In this document: positions 16,439 to 26,207 of the stretch, one piece after another
Numbering within the stretch: position 1 is the first letter of the stretch
How the letters are laid out: each line of letters begins with the position of its first letter
Origin: Anaerolineae bacterium
GTDB taxonomy: Bacteria; Chloroflexota; Anaerolineae; Aggregatilineales; Phototrophicaceae
Assembly: GCA_022825675.1 (NCBI GenBank)
Contig: JAJDWK010000008.1
Coordinates: forward strand, 1 to 62,703
DNA: 62,703 nt
Direction: 5' to 3'
Notes under the pieces: model-generated
The model's input: the letters and a program-made list of their open reading frames with translations, nothing else
The model's database searches: none
What the model was told of the DNA's origin: nothing
Made by a program: the position numbers and the translations under genes

Positions 16439-17376
16439 TGATACCGTTAGAAGAGATTCAAGCGGCGGCGGAGCGCCTCGCCGGTACTGTAACGCGGACG
16501 CCGCTGCTGCGCCTGCCAACCGACAACAGCCCCGCCGAAATCTATCTGAAATTGGAGAATTTGCAGCCTATCGGCTCCTTCAAGCTGCGCGGCGCTGGCA
16601 ACGCGCTGGCGCTGGCGCATCCCGATGAACTGGCGCGGGGCGTCATCACCGCCAGCGCCGGCAATATGGCGCAGGGGGTCGCCTGGTGCGCGCGGCAGCG
16701 GGGCATCCCCTGCCATGTGCTTGTGCCCGACCACGCGCCAGCGACCAAGCTGGCGGCGATTGAGCGGCTGGGCGGCACTGTCATCAAACTGCCTTTCGAG
16801 CGCTGGTGGCAGGTCATCGTCAGCGGCGAGCACGAAGGACCGCCGGGGCTTTTCATCCACCCCGTGCGTGAGCGCGCCGTCATTGCCGGCAATGGCAGCA
16901 TCGGCTTGGAAATCTTGCAAGACCTGCCCGCTGTTGATGCCGTCATCGTGCCGTATGGCGGCGGCGGCTTGAGCTGCGGCATCGCCTCGGCAATGCGCGC
17001 GCGGAAGCCCTCCGCCCGCGTCTATGCCGCCGAGGTGGCGACAGCGGCACCGCTGGCGGCCTCCCTGGCAGCCGGGCAGCCGGTCGAAGTTGAGTATACG
17101 CCCAGTTTTGTTGATGGCATCGGCGGCAAAAGCGTACTGCCCGAGATGTGGGCAATGGCGCGCGGGCTGCTGGCGGGCTCGCTGGTGGTATCGCTGGAAG
17201 AGGCGCGGGCGGCGCTGCGGCTGCTGGCGGAGCGGGCGCGCGTCATCGCCGAAGGCGCGGGCGCGGTGCCGCTGGCGGCGGCGCTTGCCGGGCGCGCTGG
17301 CGGCGGGAAAATCGTCTGCGTGATATCCGGCGGCAACATCGACAGCGCGGTGCTGGCGGGCATTTTACAGCCCTAA
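16438..17376 (+). CDS. PLP-dependent serine/threonine dehydratase family protein
   Basis: A 312-residue fold-type II PLP enzyme. The Schiff-base Lys is K49 in GSFKLRGAGNAL, and the glycine-rich phosphate loop is GGGGLSCGIA. It lacks the C-terminal ACT regulatory domain of biosynthetic IlvA, so it is a short catabolic-type dehydratase or a serine/hydroxyaspartate-type enzyme. One-base overlap with the enolase-superfamily gene suggests that it acts on a related hydroxy-amino or hydroxy acid. Confidence 0.88.
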   Translation: MIPLEEIQAAAERLAGTVTRTPLLRLPTDNSPAEIYLKLENLQPIGSFKLRGAGNALALAHPDELARGVITASAGNMAQGVAWCARQRGIPCHVLVPDHAPATKLAAIERLGGTVIKLPFERWWQVIVSGEHEGPPGLFIHPVRERAVIAGNGSIGLEILQDLPAVDAVIVPYGGGGLSCGIASAMRARKPSARVYAAEVATAAPLAASLAAGQPVEVEYTPSFVDGIGGKSVLPEMWAMARGLLAGSLVVSLEEARAALRLLAERARVIAEGAGAVPLAAALAGRAGGGKIVCVISGGNIDSAVLAGILQP

Positions 17377-17468
17377 TGATTGTTTGAAACCTTTTAATTG
17401 CTATACTTTCTGTTATGCCAAGCTAACTTAGCCATATCATAGCCGCGTTTGAAAGCGAAGATGCGAGC

Positions 17469-17639
17469 ATGGAAGCTGCCCATACGGATATCCGCAACGA
17501 ACTCAAGGACATCCGCGGCGACATCAATGGCATCAAGCAATCCCAAGCCGATATGAAGGTGGATATCGCCAAGATTCAGGTGGAAGTCCAATGCCTGAAT
17601 GACAAGGTCGACAGCATGGACCGGCGGCTGGACAAGTAA
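17469..17639 (+). CDS. Small coiled-coil protein (56 residues)
   Basis: A short frame reading MEAAHTDIRNELKDIRGDIN... to DRRLDK. It has heptad-like spacing of Ile/Leu/Val between charged residues, so the whole product should form one amphipathic coiled-coil. The frame is open for 14 codons before the ATG without another ATG. Such small proteins occur beside many bacterial genes without a known role. It could also be the remnant of a larger coiled-coil protein. Confidence 0.5.
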   Translation: MEAAHTDIRNELKDIRGDINGIKQSQADMKVDIAKIQVEVQCLNDKVDSMDRRLDK

Positions 17640-17754
17640 GCTGTTAAAGTAAGCTGTTAAAATGAGGGGCAGGCAATTCTAAAGCAGCGGCTGGGCGCTG
17701 GTCTTGCCGCCGTGCTTGTAGCCCCAGGTCGACCGAGGCGCTGGGGATGGCGCT

Positions 17755-17890
17755 CGTGTCATTGAGCACACCGAGTAAAGATTTTATGAGGTTTTCTCAT
17801 GCTTTTCTCGGTGTACCTCGGTGTACTCGGTGGTAAAAATCCTTGTCGAATCTCCGCGCTTGCAAATTCCAATTACTTTGTTGCACTTAC
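17755..17890. repeat. Dispersed repeat, second subfamily (ACCGAG...CTCGGTG)
   Basis: The gap 17640-18152 has no gene. Within it, 17755-17890 carries CACCGAGTAAAGATTTTATG, TCTCATGCTTTTCTCGGTGT and CTCGGTGGTAAAAATCCTTG, then CAAATTCCAATTACTTTG. The same string of blocks, slightly changed, occurs at 55160-55330, and parts of it at 35780-35980, 38263-38385, 43378-43470 and 62600-62700. The ends are palindromic (ACCGAG/CTCGGT). I see nothing recognisable in the remaining 17890-18080. Confidence 0.7.
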
Positions 17891-18152
17891 TGAGATGGCG
17901 GCGGCAATCGCTTCCGCTCTCTGGGAAAATGCGCCGACTATGAGCTTCCGCGCGGCCTGATTTGTATAGATAGCCCAGAAAAACGCATTAGTTTTCGGCG
18001 ATATGCAACAGCTTTACTTTACAAATGCGGGCAAAGTAACGATTTCTTTACAAATCTTCATATTTCATAGACGAATTGCGGATTAGGGTGTAAAATCCCG
18101 CAAAGTTACCACAACTCAATCTATGAAGCCCTGTTGCGCATGGGGGGGAAAT

Positions 18153-18494
18153 ATGTCCGAATATGCTAGCCAAGTGCCGATGGACGAGCCTTATAGTGAC
18201 GATTTCGGCGCTATCGATGACTCCGGACCGGATATCATCAAGGTATCGGCGCGCTCGCGCTCGACGGCGGTGGCGGGTGCCATCGCCGGCGTGATGCGCC
18301 AGCACAATCGCGCGGAGGTGCAGGCGATTGGTGCCGGTGCTGTCAACCAGGCGGTGAAAGCTTTGGCGATCGCGCGCGGTTACCTCGAGCGAGACGAGAT
18401 TGACATCGTCACCACGCCGTATTTCACCGAAGTGGATATCGATGGGCAGGAGCGTACTGCGGTGCGCTTCCGCGTGGAGCCACGCCCGGAATAA
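18153..18494 (+). CDS. SpoVS-like protein
   Basis: A 113-residue homologue of stage V sporulation protein S. The core reads IIKVSARSRSTAVAGAIAGV, then AIGAGAVNQAVKALAIARGY, then GQERTAVRF, all highly conserved in SpoVS. The ATG at 18153 has a run of seven G upstream; a longer start at 18123 is unlikely. SpoVS folds as a small Alba-like dimer and affects septation and sporulation in Bacillus, but homologues are common in non-sporulating Chloroflexota and Deinococcota. The acidic N-terminal 28 residues are an extra tail. It stands alone upstream of transketolase. Confidence 0.9.
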   Translation: MSEYASQVPMDEPYSDDFGAIDDSGPDIIKVSARSRSTAVAGAIAGVMRQHNRAEVQAIGAGAVNQAVKALAIARGYLERDEIDIVTTPYFTEVDIDGQERTAVRFRVEPRPE

Positions 18495-18599
18495 GCGCGG
18501 CGGCGGTCCCGCTGTTTGCTGGCGCAACCTATCAAACTGCAGGCGGATACTGGCGAACGGTATCGGCGCAGTGCCCCTGTGCCCTCGCGCGGGGGCTGT

Positions 18600-18605
18600 T
18601 ATAAT
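18600..18605 (+). promoter_or_regulatory. -10 box upstream of transketolase
   Basis: A perfect TATAAT sits 50 bases before the transketolase start, just after a GCCCC...GGGGGC stem (18573-18597) that may end the spoVS transcript. The -35 region is poor. Confidence 0.45.
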
Positions 18606-18655
18606 GCAGCCACTATAGCACTTGATAGGTCCGCGCAATCGACGGGAGCCGCCCA

Positions 18656-20656
18656 GTGTCCGACATAAAAACGCTCGCAATCAACACCATCCGCGCTTTG
18701 GCGATGGATGCGGTGCAGAAAGCCAACAGCGGCCACCCTGGCTTGCCCATGGGCGCCGCGCCGATGGCGTATGCGCTTTGGATGCAGCATCTGCGTTTTA
18801 ATCCGCGTAACCCGGCTTGGGCAAATCGCGACCGCTTTGTGCTGAGCGCCGGGCACGGCTCGATGCTTTTGTACGCGCTGCTGCACCTCACCGGCTACGA
18901 TGTATCGCTGGACGAGCTTAAGAACTTCCGCCAATGGGGCAGCAAGACGCCGGGGCATCCGGAATATCGTCACACCCCCGGCGTAGAGACGACCACTGGA
19001 CCGCTGGGGCAGGGGGCGGCTACCGCTGTCGGCATGGCGCTGGCGGAGGCGTACCTGGCGCGTTATTTCAATCGTGATGGGCATACCATCGTCGACCATC
19101 ATACTTACGCCCTCGTCAGCGATGGCGATTTGATGGAAGGCGTTTGCCTGGAAGCGGCGGCGCTGGCGGGGCATTGGGGCTTGGGCAAGCTGATTTTCCT
19201 GTATGACGACAACCAAGTTACGCTGGATGGCGCGGCGGCGATGACTTTCAGCGAAGATGTGGCGCTGCGCTTCCGCGCGATGGGCTGGCATGTCAGCCGC
19301 GTGGCGGATGGCTTGGACAGCGCCGCCGTCAGCGCGGCGATCGCGGAGGCAAAAGCCATCAGCAGCCAGCCCAGCCTCATCGCCGTCCGCACCATCATCG
19401 GCTATGGCAGCCCCAACAAACAGGGCAGCAGCAGCGCCCATGGCAGCCCCCTGGGCGAGGCGGAAGTGGCGCTGGCGAAAGCGAACCTGGGCTGGCAAGC
19501 GCGCGATGCCTTCCACATCCCCGGGGCGGCGCTGGAGCATTTCCGCGGCGCTATCGAAAGCGGGCAGCGCGCCGAAGCCGCCTGGCAGCGGCGCTTGCAG
19601 GCATGGCGCGCCGCTTTCCCCGAGCTGGCGCAAGAATGGCAGCGGGCGCAGGCGGGGGAGTTCGCCCCCGGCTGGCGCGAGGCATTGCCCACTTGGCAGG
19701 CGGGCGCGGCAATCGCCACCCGCAATGCCGGCGGCGAGGCGCTCAACTGCCTGGCGCGTTACGCCCCCACCATGATTGGCGGCGACGCCGACCTGGCGGG
19801 CAGCACCAAAACCCTGATACAAGGCGCGGACAATACGGGACCGCGGCAGCCAGCCGAGCGCAACCTGCGCTTTGGCGTGCGCGAGCATGGCATGGGCGCG
19901 ATAGTCAATGGCTTGGCGCTGCATGGCGGCATCGTCAAGCCCTACAGCGCCACCTTTTTCACCTTCAGCGATTATATGCGCCCCGCCATGCGCCTGGGCG
20001 CGCTGATGGACCTGCCGACAGTCTATGTCTTCACGCATGACAGCATCGGCTTGGGCGAAGATGGACCGACGCATCAGCCGGTGGAACAGTTGATGTCGCT
20101 GCGGCTGATGCCCAATCTGCATGTTTTCCGCCCGGCGGACGCCACCGAAACCGCCGGTGCCTGGGCGGCAATCGCCGAGCTGCGGCACCCCGCCGCCATC
20201 GTGCTGAGCCGGCAGAATTTGCCGGTGCTGGCGGGCAACGACGCGGGCATTCACGAGGGCGTATCCCGCGGCGCGTATGTGCTTTCGGAGCATGAGTCGG
20301 GCGACATCGACGCGATACTCCTGGCGAGCGGCAGCGAAGTCGCGATTGCGCTGGACGCCGCGGGCTTGCTGGAAGAAGCTGACATCCGCGCGCGGGTTGT
20401 CTCTATGCCCTGTTGGGAGCTGTTTGAAGCGCAGGACGCCGCCTACAAAGAGAGCGTGCTGCCAGCGGCGGTACGCTGCCGCGTCAGCATCGAGGCGGGG
20501 GCGACATTGGGCTGGCAGCGCTACCTGGGCGCGGAAGGCATCGCCATCGGCGTTGACCGATTTGGCGCCAGCGCGCCCTATGCAAAACTCTACCAAGCCT
20601 ATGGTTTGACGCCGGGGCATGTCGCCGAAGCGGTCAACACGCTGCTAGACGACTGA
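18656..20656 (+). CDS. tkt: Transketolase
   Basis: A full-length 666-residue transketolase of the pentose phosphate or Calvin pathways, which needs TPP and Mg. The start is GTG at 18656. Visible motifs are [13 protein letters not shown] near the N-terminus, the TPP/Mg motif [19 protein letters not shown] at about 155-173, and the pyrimidine-domain block [19 protein letters not shown] at about 460. The C-terminal domain is complete. It precedes the Dpm1-like gene by 15 bases on the same strand and may be co-transcribed with it. Confidence 0.97.
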   Translation: MSDIKTLAINTIRALAMDAVQKANSGHPGLPMGAAPMAYALWMQHLRFNPRNPAWANRDRFVLSAGHGSMLLYALLHLTGYDVSLDELKNFRQWGSKTPGHPEYRHTPGVETTTGPLGQGAATAVGMALAEAYLARYFNRDGHTIVDHHTYALVSDGDLMEGVCLEAAALAGHWGLGKLIFLYDDNQVTLDGAAAMTFSEDVALRFRAMGWHVSRVADGLDSAAVSAAIAEAKAISSQPSLIAVRTIIGYGSPNKQGSSSAHGSPLGEAEVALAKANLGWQARDAFHIPGAALEHFRGAIESGQRAEAAWQRRLQAWRAAFPELAQEWQRAQAGEFAPGWREALPTWQAGAAIATRNAGGEALNCLARYAPTMIGGDADLAGSTKTLIQGADNTGPRQPAERNLRFGVREHGMGAIVNGLALHGGIVKPYSATFFTFSDYMRPAMRLGALMDLPTVYVFTHDSIGLGEDGPTHQPVEQLMSLRLMPNLHVFRPADATETAGAWAAIAELRHPAAIVLSRQNLPVLAGNDAGIHEGVSRGAYVLSEHESGDIDAILLASGSEVAIALDAAGLLEEADIRARVVSMPCWELFEAQDAAYKESVLPAAVRCRVSIEAGATLGWQRYLGAEGIAIGVDRFGASAPYAKLYQAYGLTPGHVAEAVNTLLDD

Positions 20657-20671
20657 GGCGGTGAGAGTGCT

Positions 20672-21454
20672 ATGCCGCAAGCGCCGCCCAAAGTCATCAT
20701 AGTCCTGCCGACATATAACGAACGCGAGAACATCAGCCGCATTGTTCCCGCCCTCTTCGCGCTTGGGCTGCCCGATTTTCAGCTGCTGGTGGTGGATGAC
20801 AATTCGCCCGATGGCACGGGCAAGCTCGTCGATGAGCTGGCGGCGTCCGCGGCATACGCGGGGCGGCTGCAGGCGCTGCATCGCGCGCGCAAGCAGGGGC
20901 TGGGTCCCGCTTATATCGAGGGCTTCAAGCGGGCGCTCGCCCTGGGCGCTGATTTGGTGATTCAAATGGACGCCGATCTCTCGCATCAGCCGAAATATAT
21001 CCCGCAGCTATTGGCGCGGGCGGGGGACAGCGATATCGTCATCGGCTCCCGTTATGCGCGCGGCGGCAGCGTTGACGAAAGCTGGGGACCGCTGCGCAAA
21101 CTGCTGAGCTGGTGGGCGAACCGCCTGTATACGCCGGGCATCCTGCGCCTGCCGATTCGGGACACCACCGGCGGCTTTCGTGTCTATCGCCGCGGCTGCC
21201 TCATCGGGCTGGACCTGGACAAAATCGAAGCCAATGGCTATGTGTTTATGGTCGAGCTGGCTTATGTGGCGCATCGGCTCGGCTATAGCATCGCCGAGAT
21301 TCCGATTCATTTCCCCGACCGGCAGCACGGCCGCTCCAAGATGTCGCCGCGGGTGGCGGGCGAAGCGGCTCTGCGCGTCTGGCAGATACTCTGGCGGCAT
21401 CGCGGCTTAACGCCTGCCGACCGCCGTCAGAAGCCCTACGCTGAGCAGCCTTAG
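20672..21454 (+). CDS. Polyprenol monophosphomannose synthase (Dpm1-like GT2)
   Basis: A 260-residue GT-A glycosyltransferase that moves mannose from GDP-mannose to a polyprenyl phosphate. It shows [32 protein letters not shown] (the DxD) and GSRYARGG. There is no membrane domain, so it is the soluble Dpm1 type. It could supply the lipid donor for the GT39-like transferase at 13544. Its stop overlaps tail to tail with the ThuA gene by four bases. Confidence 0.9.
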   Translation: MPQAPPKVIIVLPTYNERENISRIVPALFALGLPDFQLLVVDDNSPDGTGKLVDELAASAAYAGRLQALHRARKQGLGPAYIEGFKRALALGADLVIQMDADLSHQPKYIPQLLARAGDSDIVIGSRYARGGSVDESWGPLRKLLSWWANRLYTPGILRLPIRDTTGGFRVYRRGCLIGLDLDKIEANGYVFMVELAYVAHRLGYSIAEIPIHFPDRQHGRSKMSPRVAGEAALRVWQILWRHRGLTPADRRQKPYAEQP

Positions 21455-22110
21455 CCCAAGCTGTCAGCCGCCCACAGCAAGCCGCGGCGCACAATTTCCC
21501 GCGCTTCGGGCACATCAAAATCGCTGATGACATGCCCGAGCGAGCAATAGAAGACTTTGCCAGCGCCATAGCGGCGCGTCCAAGCCACGGGCATCACCGT
21601 GCCGTCAATCCAGGGGGCGTGGTCGCCGGTGAAAGTTGTGGTCGCCAGCACCTCGTTCGAGGGGTCGGTGTGCATATAATACTGCTCGGAGCGCATGGCG
21701 AAGTCGCTGATGCCGGCGGTAATCGGATGCGCGCTATCGCGGATATTCACGCGGTAGTCGATGATGTTGCCGGGGTGCGCCACCCACTGCCCGCCGCACA
21801 TAAATTGGTATTCGGTATTCTGGCGGAAGGCGTCGCCCATGCCGCCATGCCAGCCGCCCAGGCTGGCGCCGCGCTCGCGCACTGCCTGCAGCAAGCCCGC
21901 CTCTTGCTCGCGGCTGATGCTGCTCATGGTATAGACGGGCACAATCAGGTCGGCATTTGCCATCAGCTCGGCATCCAGGAAGCTGTCGAGGCTTTCGGAC
22001 AAAGTTACCGTCAAGCCCGCCGCTTCCAGCAGCCCGGCAAAGAGATGGGCGGTTTCTTTGGGGTCATGCCCGTCCCAGCCGCCATAGACAATCAAAACGC
22101 TTTTGCTCAT
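21451..22110 (-). CDS. ThuA-domain protein
   Basis: A 219-residue protein of the ThuA-like, glutamine-amidotransferase-like fold. [29 protein letters not shown] and [18 protein letters not shown] are typical blocks. ThuA is linked to trehalose and other sugar use, but the family's reactions are mostly undefined. The start at 22110 has GGAGGCGGAAG upstream; the frame runs further into a repeat and that part is not used. Confidence 0.85.
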   Translation of the reverse strand: MSKSVLIVYGGWDGHDPKETAHLFAGLLEAAGLTVTLSESLDSFLDAELMANADLIVPVYTMSSISREQEAGLLQAVRERGASLGGWHGGMGDAFRQNTEYQFMCGGQWVAHPGNIIDYRVNIRDSAHPITAGISDFAMRSEQYYMHTDPSNEVLATTTFTGDHAPWIDGTVMPVAWTRRYGAGKVFYCSLGHVISDFDVPEAREIVRRGLLWAADSLG

Positions 22111-22198
22111 CGGACTTCCGCCTCCCGCCTCTTCGAGCGCTGTCGCCGCTACTATACCCGTAAAAGGCAGCGGCTGCCAAGCTGGTCTGGAGTATTGG

Positions 22199-22345
22199 CA
22201 GGCAATCGCATCAAATTTTTTCACCACAAAGACACAAAGGGCACAAAGTTATTTCCGCAAATCAGCAGCGAAGGAGCTGATGTAGGGGCGCATAGGCGAA
22301 ACGCCCGCAAGATTGTGTTGCTTTGCGTGGGCGAGCCAACAGCCC
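22199..22345 (+). repeat. Inverted-repeat element, partial copy
   Basis: The 378-base gap 22111-22488 holds CAGGCAATCGCATCAAA at 22199, the TTTCACCACAAAGACACAAA block and a decayed form of the GGGGCG...CGAAACGCCC palindrome. No right terminal repeat is found. A -10-like TATAGT on the minus strand at about 22153-22158 may serve thuA. Confidence 0.7.
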
Positions 22346-22488
22346 GCTCGTACAGAGGCTATTTTCTTACTTGCACTGACTTCCGTCACAACTCTCTTTT
22401 AACACGGCAATTGATTCAGCGCGGCGGCGGGGGTACACTAGCCAATCACCTACCAAAATGGCAGCAATGTTGCAGACAAGGAAGCCCG

Positions 22489-24180
22489 ATGCCGGTTAGC
22501 GAAATAGAAGTTTCGGCGCATGCGCTGACGCGCATCGGCTTGGCGCTGGGCTACATCACAGTCGGCATCGCGGCTTGGCGCTGGCTTTTGCCCAGCCTGC
22601 CTCAGACTGCCAAGCGCCTCGCCGGCATATTCGCCGTGGCGCAGTTGCTGATAATCGTCATCGCGCTGGACTATCAGCCAGAGGCGCGCTATCAAGCCCT
22701 GCTATGGGCAGTGCATGACCCGATTTGGAGCGGCGGCGAATGGAATATCCCCGCCACCCTGGCTTCCACCCAGCTCGCTATTGTTGGCGGCGTCGCCCTG
22801 TTGAGCGCTGGGCGGGCGCGGCGCGCGGGCAGCGGGACGGCGCTCTATTATCTGGGCATCGCGCTGGTATTCTTTTTCTTCGCGCTGGATGAATATTATC
22901 AAATCCATGAATACATTGAGCATTGGGGGCAGCGCTATCGCCTGCTGGGCATGGCGGTGGCGGCAGCGACGCTGGTCGCTGCCTATTACTCCCCCAGGCG
23001 GACGCGGCGCTTCTTCTGGGCATTTCTCTTGGGCTTGGCGCTGAGCGCTTTCGGCGCGCTGGTGCTTGACGCCCAGTGGATACCCTGCTTCGGGCAAGTC
23101 GGCATGCTGCGCTTTGATGGCTGCATGTTCCTGTGGTTTTGGGAAGAAGCGCTGGAATTCCTCGGCATCTGGCTGGCGCTGGTCGCGCTGCTGGGGCTGT
23201 ATGCGCGGCATTTCCCGGCGCCGCCAGCAAAATCGCAGCGCCATCTCTACGCCTTGCCGCTGCTGTGGCTGATGTTTCTGCTGCTGTCTACCTTCATCCC
23301 GCGGCTTGAGCACCGCTTGACGGCGCAGAAGGCGCAAGTTGAATACGAAGCGGGTTTGACTTTACGCGGCTACCACATCGAATCTGACGCAGAGAATGTG
23401 CAACTGCGCGTATTTATCAGCGCGCCGCAGAAAATTTTCTACGATTATGGCTATTCCCTGCAATTGATTGACCAGGTTAGCGGGGAAACCCTGGCATTTA
23501 GCGATGTCTATGCCAGCCGCGAGCATGGACTGTGGCTCTTCGGCGGCGAGTATGCGCCGTTGTATCGGCAGGCGATTGGCTTAGACATCCCGCCAGATGC
23601 CGCCCGCAACCACGCTTATGCGGTCGCGCTGAAGCTGTGGCGCCGCGAGCATAAGGAATTCCCCGGGCAGGCGATTCTCAAGAGCGATTTGCCGCAGCTT
23701 TGGGGCAATCTACTGCTGATAGATGAGCTGGTTTTGCCGCGGCATGAGGCTCCCGCCCGCGCCGATGACAAGCCGCCGCTGGCGCATTTCGCCGGTGGTT
23801 TTACGCTTGTGTCCGCGGCGCTGCCCGCCCGCGCCATCCCGGGCGAGACGCTCAGTATCACATTCCATTGGGAAAGCGCCGCCGCGGGCGCGGAAGACTA
23901 TACACAATTCTTGCATTTGCGACATGTTGCCAGCGGCGAGTGGTGGGTCTACGATCAGCAGCCTTTGGGGGCGCGCCTGCCGACGCGCCTGTGGTATGCC
24001 GGGCTCGCGGACGAAGAAGGCTGGCGGCTGCCGCTGCCCGCCGATTTGCTGCCGGGCGCTTATGAGGTTTTCACGGGGCTGTATCGCAATCGCGATAAGG
24101 AGCGCGCCGCCGCCGCTGATGCCGCTGGCGCGCCCCTGCTGGACAATCGTCTGGCGCTGGGCAGCATTGTGTTGGGCTGA
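22489..24180 (+). CDS. Membrane protein with extracytoplasmic beta domain, unknown
   Basis: A 563-residue protein. Residues 1-270 hold about seven membrane helices, one with the unusual acidic, aromatic stretch FFFFALDEYYQIHEYIEHW. After a final helix (LLWLMFLLLSTFIP) comes about 290 residues of soluble beta-rich sequence with an Ig-like ending (PGETLSITFHWES ... LPADLLPGAYEVFTGLY), as found in many Chloroflexota membrane proteins. The ATG at 22489 follows AAGGAAG. The residues EYYQIHEYIEH could form a metal or substrate site. Function unknown. Confidence 0.75.
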   Translation: MPVSEIEVSAHALTRIGLALGYITVGIAAWRWLLPSLPQTAKRLAGIFAVAQLLIIVIALDYQPEARYQALLWAVHDPIWSGGEWNIPATLASTQLAIVGGVALLSAGRARRAGSGTALYYLGIALVFFFFALDEYYQIHEYIEHWGQRYRLLGMAVAAATLVAAYYSPRRTRRFFWAFLLGLALSAFGALVLDAQWIPCFGQVGMLRFDGCMFLWFWEEALEFLGIWLALVALLGLYARHFPAPPAKSQRHLYALPLLWLMFLLLSTFIPRLEHRLTAQKAQVEYEAGLTLRGYHIESDAENVQLRVFISAPQKIFYDYGYSLQLIDQVSGETLAFSDVYASREHGLWLFGGEYAPLYRQAIGLDIPPDAARNHAYAVALKLWRREHKEFPGQAILKSDLPQLWGNLLLIDELVLPRHEAPARADDKPPLAHFAGGFTLVSAALPARAIPGETLSITFHWESAAAGAEDYTQFLHLRHVASGEWWVYDQQPLGARLPTRLWYAGLADEEGWRLPLPADLLPGAYEVFTGLYRNRDKERAAAADAAGAPLLDNRLALGSIVLG

Positions 24181-24208
24181 GGGCAGTTTGCTAAGCTAGT
24201 GACGCCAG

Positions 24209-26107
24209 CTAAGAAGACAGGAATTTCTGCGTGAGCGGCGGGCGGTCTCTGCCAACAGTGTCCACAATGCCATAGCCATTGTGCATGCCCTGCGCCCAGG
24301 CGTACCAAATCATGGTGGCGATGCGCCCGGGATACTGCGTTTTGAGATAGCGGATCATCTCGGTGGCGTAACGCGCGATTTGGCTCGGCGAATCTTTGGG
24401 GCGGTCAAGCACGCCAAATTCTGTGATCCACAGCGGCTTCGCCGGCAATATGGCGCTGTATGCCCACACTGATTCGTCAATATGCCCAAAAAACGCATAC
24501 TGCGGGTGCCCGCTGACGCCGCGCCCATAAGGGTGGAAGGCGATGCCATCCGGCTGGATGCCCGCGGGCAGCGCCTCCAGCATGCGGCGGGCATAGACGC
24601 TGCCTTTCACGGGACCGCTGTTGAAGCCCGCGGTGATGATGCGCGCGTCGCTGTCGGCAGCGCGGATCGCCTGATAGACTTCGCCGAACATCGCGCCGTA
24701 TTCTTGCGGCGGCATGGGCACCGACGCCACCCCGCTAAGGGAATCGGGCTCGTTCCAGATTTGCCAGGCGGCGACGAGATCCCGCCCTGCCCATTGGCTG
24801 GCGATGCGCCCCATCATATCGGCGAAGCGCTGGCGCAGCCGCCGCCACTTGGCTGGCGTCATCTGGGACCAGGGCCAGAATTCGTCTTTGCCTTCGCCAT
24901 AAGTTTGATGGCTGGTGGTGAAGATGATGCGATAGCCCGCTTCGCGGCAGGCTTGTACATAGGGCAGATAGCGCTGCAGCGCCGCGGTGATATTCTCAGA
25001 GCCGCGGCGGTTCGAGACATTGTAGCCAAATCGCAGCCAGCCGATGCCGCCCAAGCGCCGTGGTGGCGGCGTCCCGCGGCGGTGCAGCACATCAAGGTTG
25101 ACGCCGACAGGATTGACGCCGGGGAAAACTTCCGCGCCTTCGCCCAAGGTGGTGGCGCGCAGGTGCCAGGCGGCGGCGTAGCCTTCGATGCCGCTGCGGT
25201 CGCGGACCTTGAGCCAACTGCCATCGCTGCCAATCTTCTCCAGGGCGCGCCCGTGATGCTCCTGCGGCTCCAGCAGCTGCCAGCTGAAGACCTGTCCGAC
25301 GATGCTGGCGTATACGCTGGGCAGCTTGCGCACGCGCAGGTTATCCACCAGCGGGCGGGCGCGCAGCTGCGGGATGTAAAGAAAATCACGCGGGTTCACC
25401 AAGTTTTGCCGCCCCAACAGGCTGATGCCGAAGGGCGGGTTGCGCACGCTGATGCCGAGGCGCTCGCCCGCCGCCAGCGCCAGCGTCTGCCCCAGCGCCA
25501 CCGATTCGCCGACAGCGACGCGAATGCCTTTTAGTCCGTGATAGCTGGTGAAGTAGCGCCGCCCCGCCACTTGCGATTCCACCACGACGGCATCACCAGC
25601 GGCGCGCACGCTGCCGGCGGCGCCAGCGACAACATCAGCGCCTTCTTGCGTGAGCAGCTCGATGCCCGCGCGCAATTTGCCCGCTTCTGGCTCGGCATTA
25701 AAGCGCGTCAGCAGGGCGATTGGGCGGGCGCTGGTCATCCATTCGAGCACAAAGCGGTGGAAGATGTGGGGCGGGTCAGCATCGGCTTCGCCATAGCGGT
25801 CGTCATTTTTGATGCGGCGCGCCAGGATGGGCGCCAGCGCCGCCGGCGTCGCCGCCGCGATGACATCAACCATCACCACCGAGGGGTAGATGCGGCGGAT
25901 GTGCGTCAGCGCGGAATCCTGCCACCAGGTCAACGGGGCATCAACCGCGGTTACATTGCGGAAGCGGTTGAGGTTGTTGCCGGCGGGCGAGCGCACCACC
26001 GCCACACGGGGGAATTTTGTCACATAGGGGCGCAGGACAGCCAGCCATTCATAGAAGTCCTTATCGGGCAAAACAAAAGCGTGCGATATGACAGCTTGAG
26101 ACGGCAT
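24209..26107 (-). CDS. Glycoside-hydrolase-like protein with SH3 domain and degenerate N-terminal module
   Basis: A 632-residue protein. The C-terminal 300 residues form a clan-A TIM barrel: acid/base Glu in WQIWNEPDS (about residue 453) and nucleophile Glu in LWITEFGVLD (about 562). A bacterial SH3 domain is at about 258-318 (SDGSWLKVRDRSGIEGY). Residues 170-215 (YHGLKGIRVAVGESVALGQ) look like the core of an M23 or lipoyl-type barrel without metal ligands. No signal peptide is visible, which is odd for a glycan hydrolase. Substrate unknown. Confidence 0.75.
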   Translation of the reverse strand: MPSQAVISHAFVLPDKDFYEWLAVLRPYVTKFPRVAVVRSPAGNNLNRFRNVTAVDAPLTWWQDSALTHIRRIYPSVVMVDVIAAATPAALAPILARRIKNDDRYGEADADPPHIFHRFVLEWMTSARPIALLTRFNAEPEAGKLRAGIELLTQEGADVVAGAAGSVRAAGDAVVVESQVAGRRYFTSYHGLKGIRVAVGESVALGQTLALAAGERLGISVRNPPFGISLLGRQNLVNPRDFLYIPQLRARPLVDNLRVRKLPSVYASIVGQVFSWQLLEPQEHHGRALEKIGSDGSWLKVRDRSGIEGYAAAWHLRATTLGEGAEVFPGVNPVGVNLDVLHRRGTPPPRRLGGIGWLRFGYNVSNRRGSENITAALQRYLPYVQACREAGYRIIFTTSHQTYGEGKDEFWPWSQMTPAKWRRLRQRFADMMGRIASQWAGRDLVAAWQIWNEPDSLSGVASVPMPPQEYGAMFGEVYQAIRAADSDARIITAGFNSGPVKGSVYARRMLEALPAGIQPDGIAFHPYGRGVSGHPQYAFFGHIDESVWAYSAILPAKPLWITEFGVLDRPKDSPSQIARYATEMIRYLKTQYPGRIATMIWYAWAQGMHNGYGIVDTVGRDRPPLTQKFLSS

Positions 26108-26207
26108 CACGGCACCTGCTGCGCAGCGCCCTGCGCTTGGACTGGGCTTGCTCCCGTTGTATCATAGCTTCAGCAAAAATGGGGCAGAATCCAGTCGCGT
26201 TTCTCGT

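Noticed and set aside
18570..18610. A tRNA-like fold near GCCCCTGTGCC...GGGGGC
   Set aside because: Only a single stem; no anticodon or T-arm consensus. No tRNA was found in the window.
18599..20620. A 673-codon open frame opposite transketolase
   Set aside because: It is the antisense shadow of tkt in GC-rich, biased codons; the product has no family pattern and tkt is unambiguous.
21532..22488. Extension of the membrane-protein gene far upstream
   Set aside because: It crosses thuA and a repeat; the ATG at 22489 has a ribosome site and the first membrane helix.
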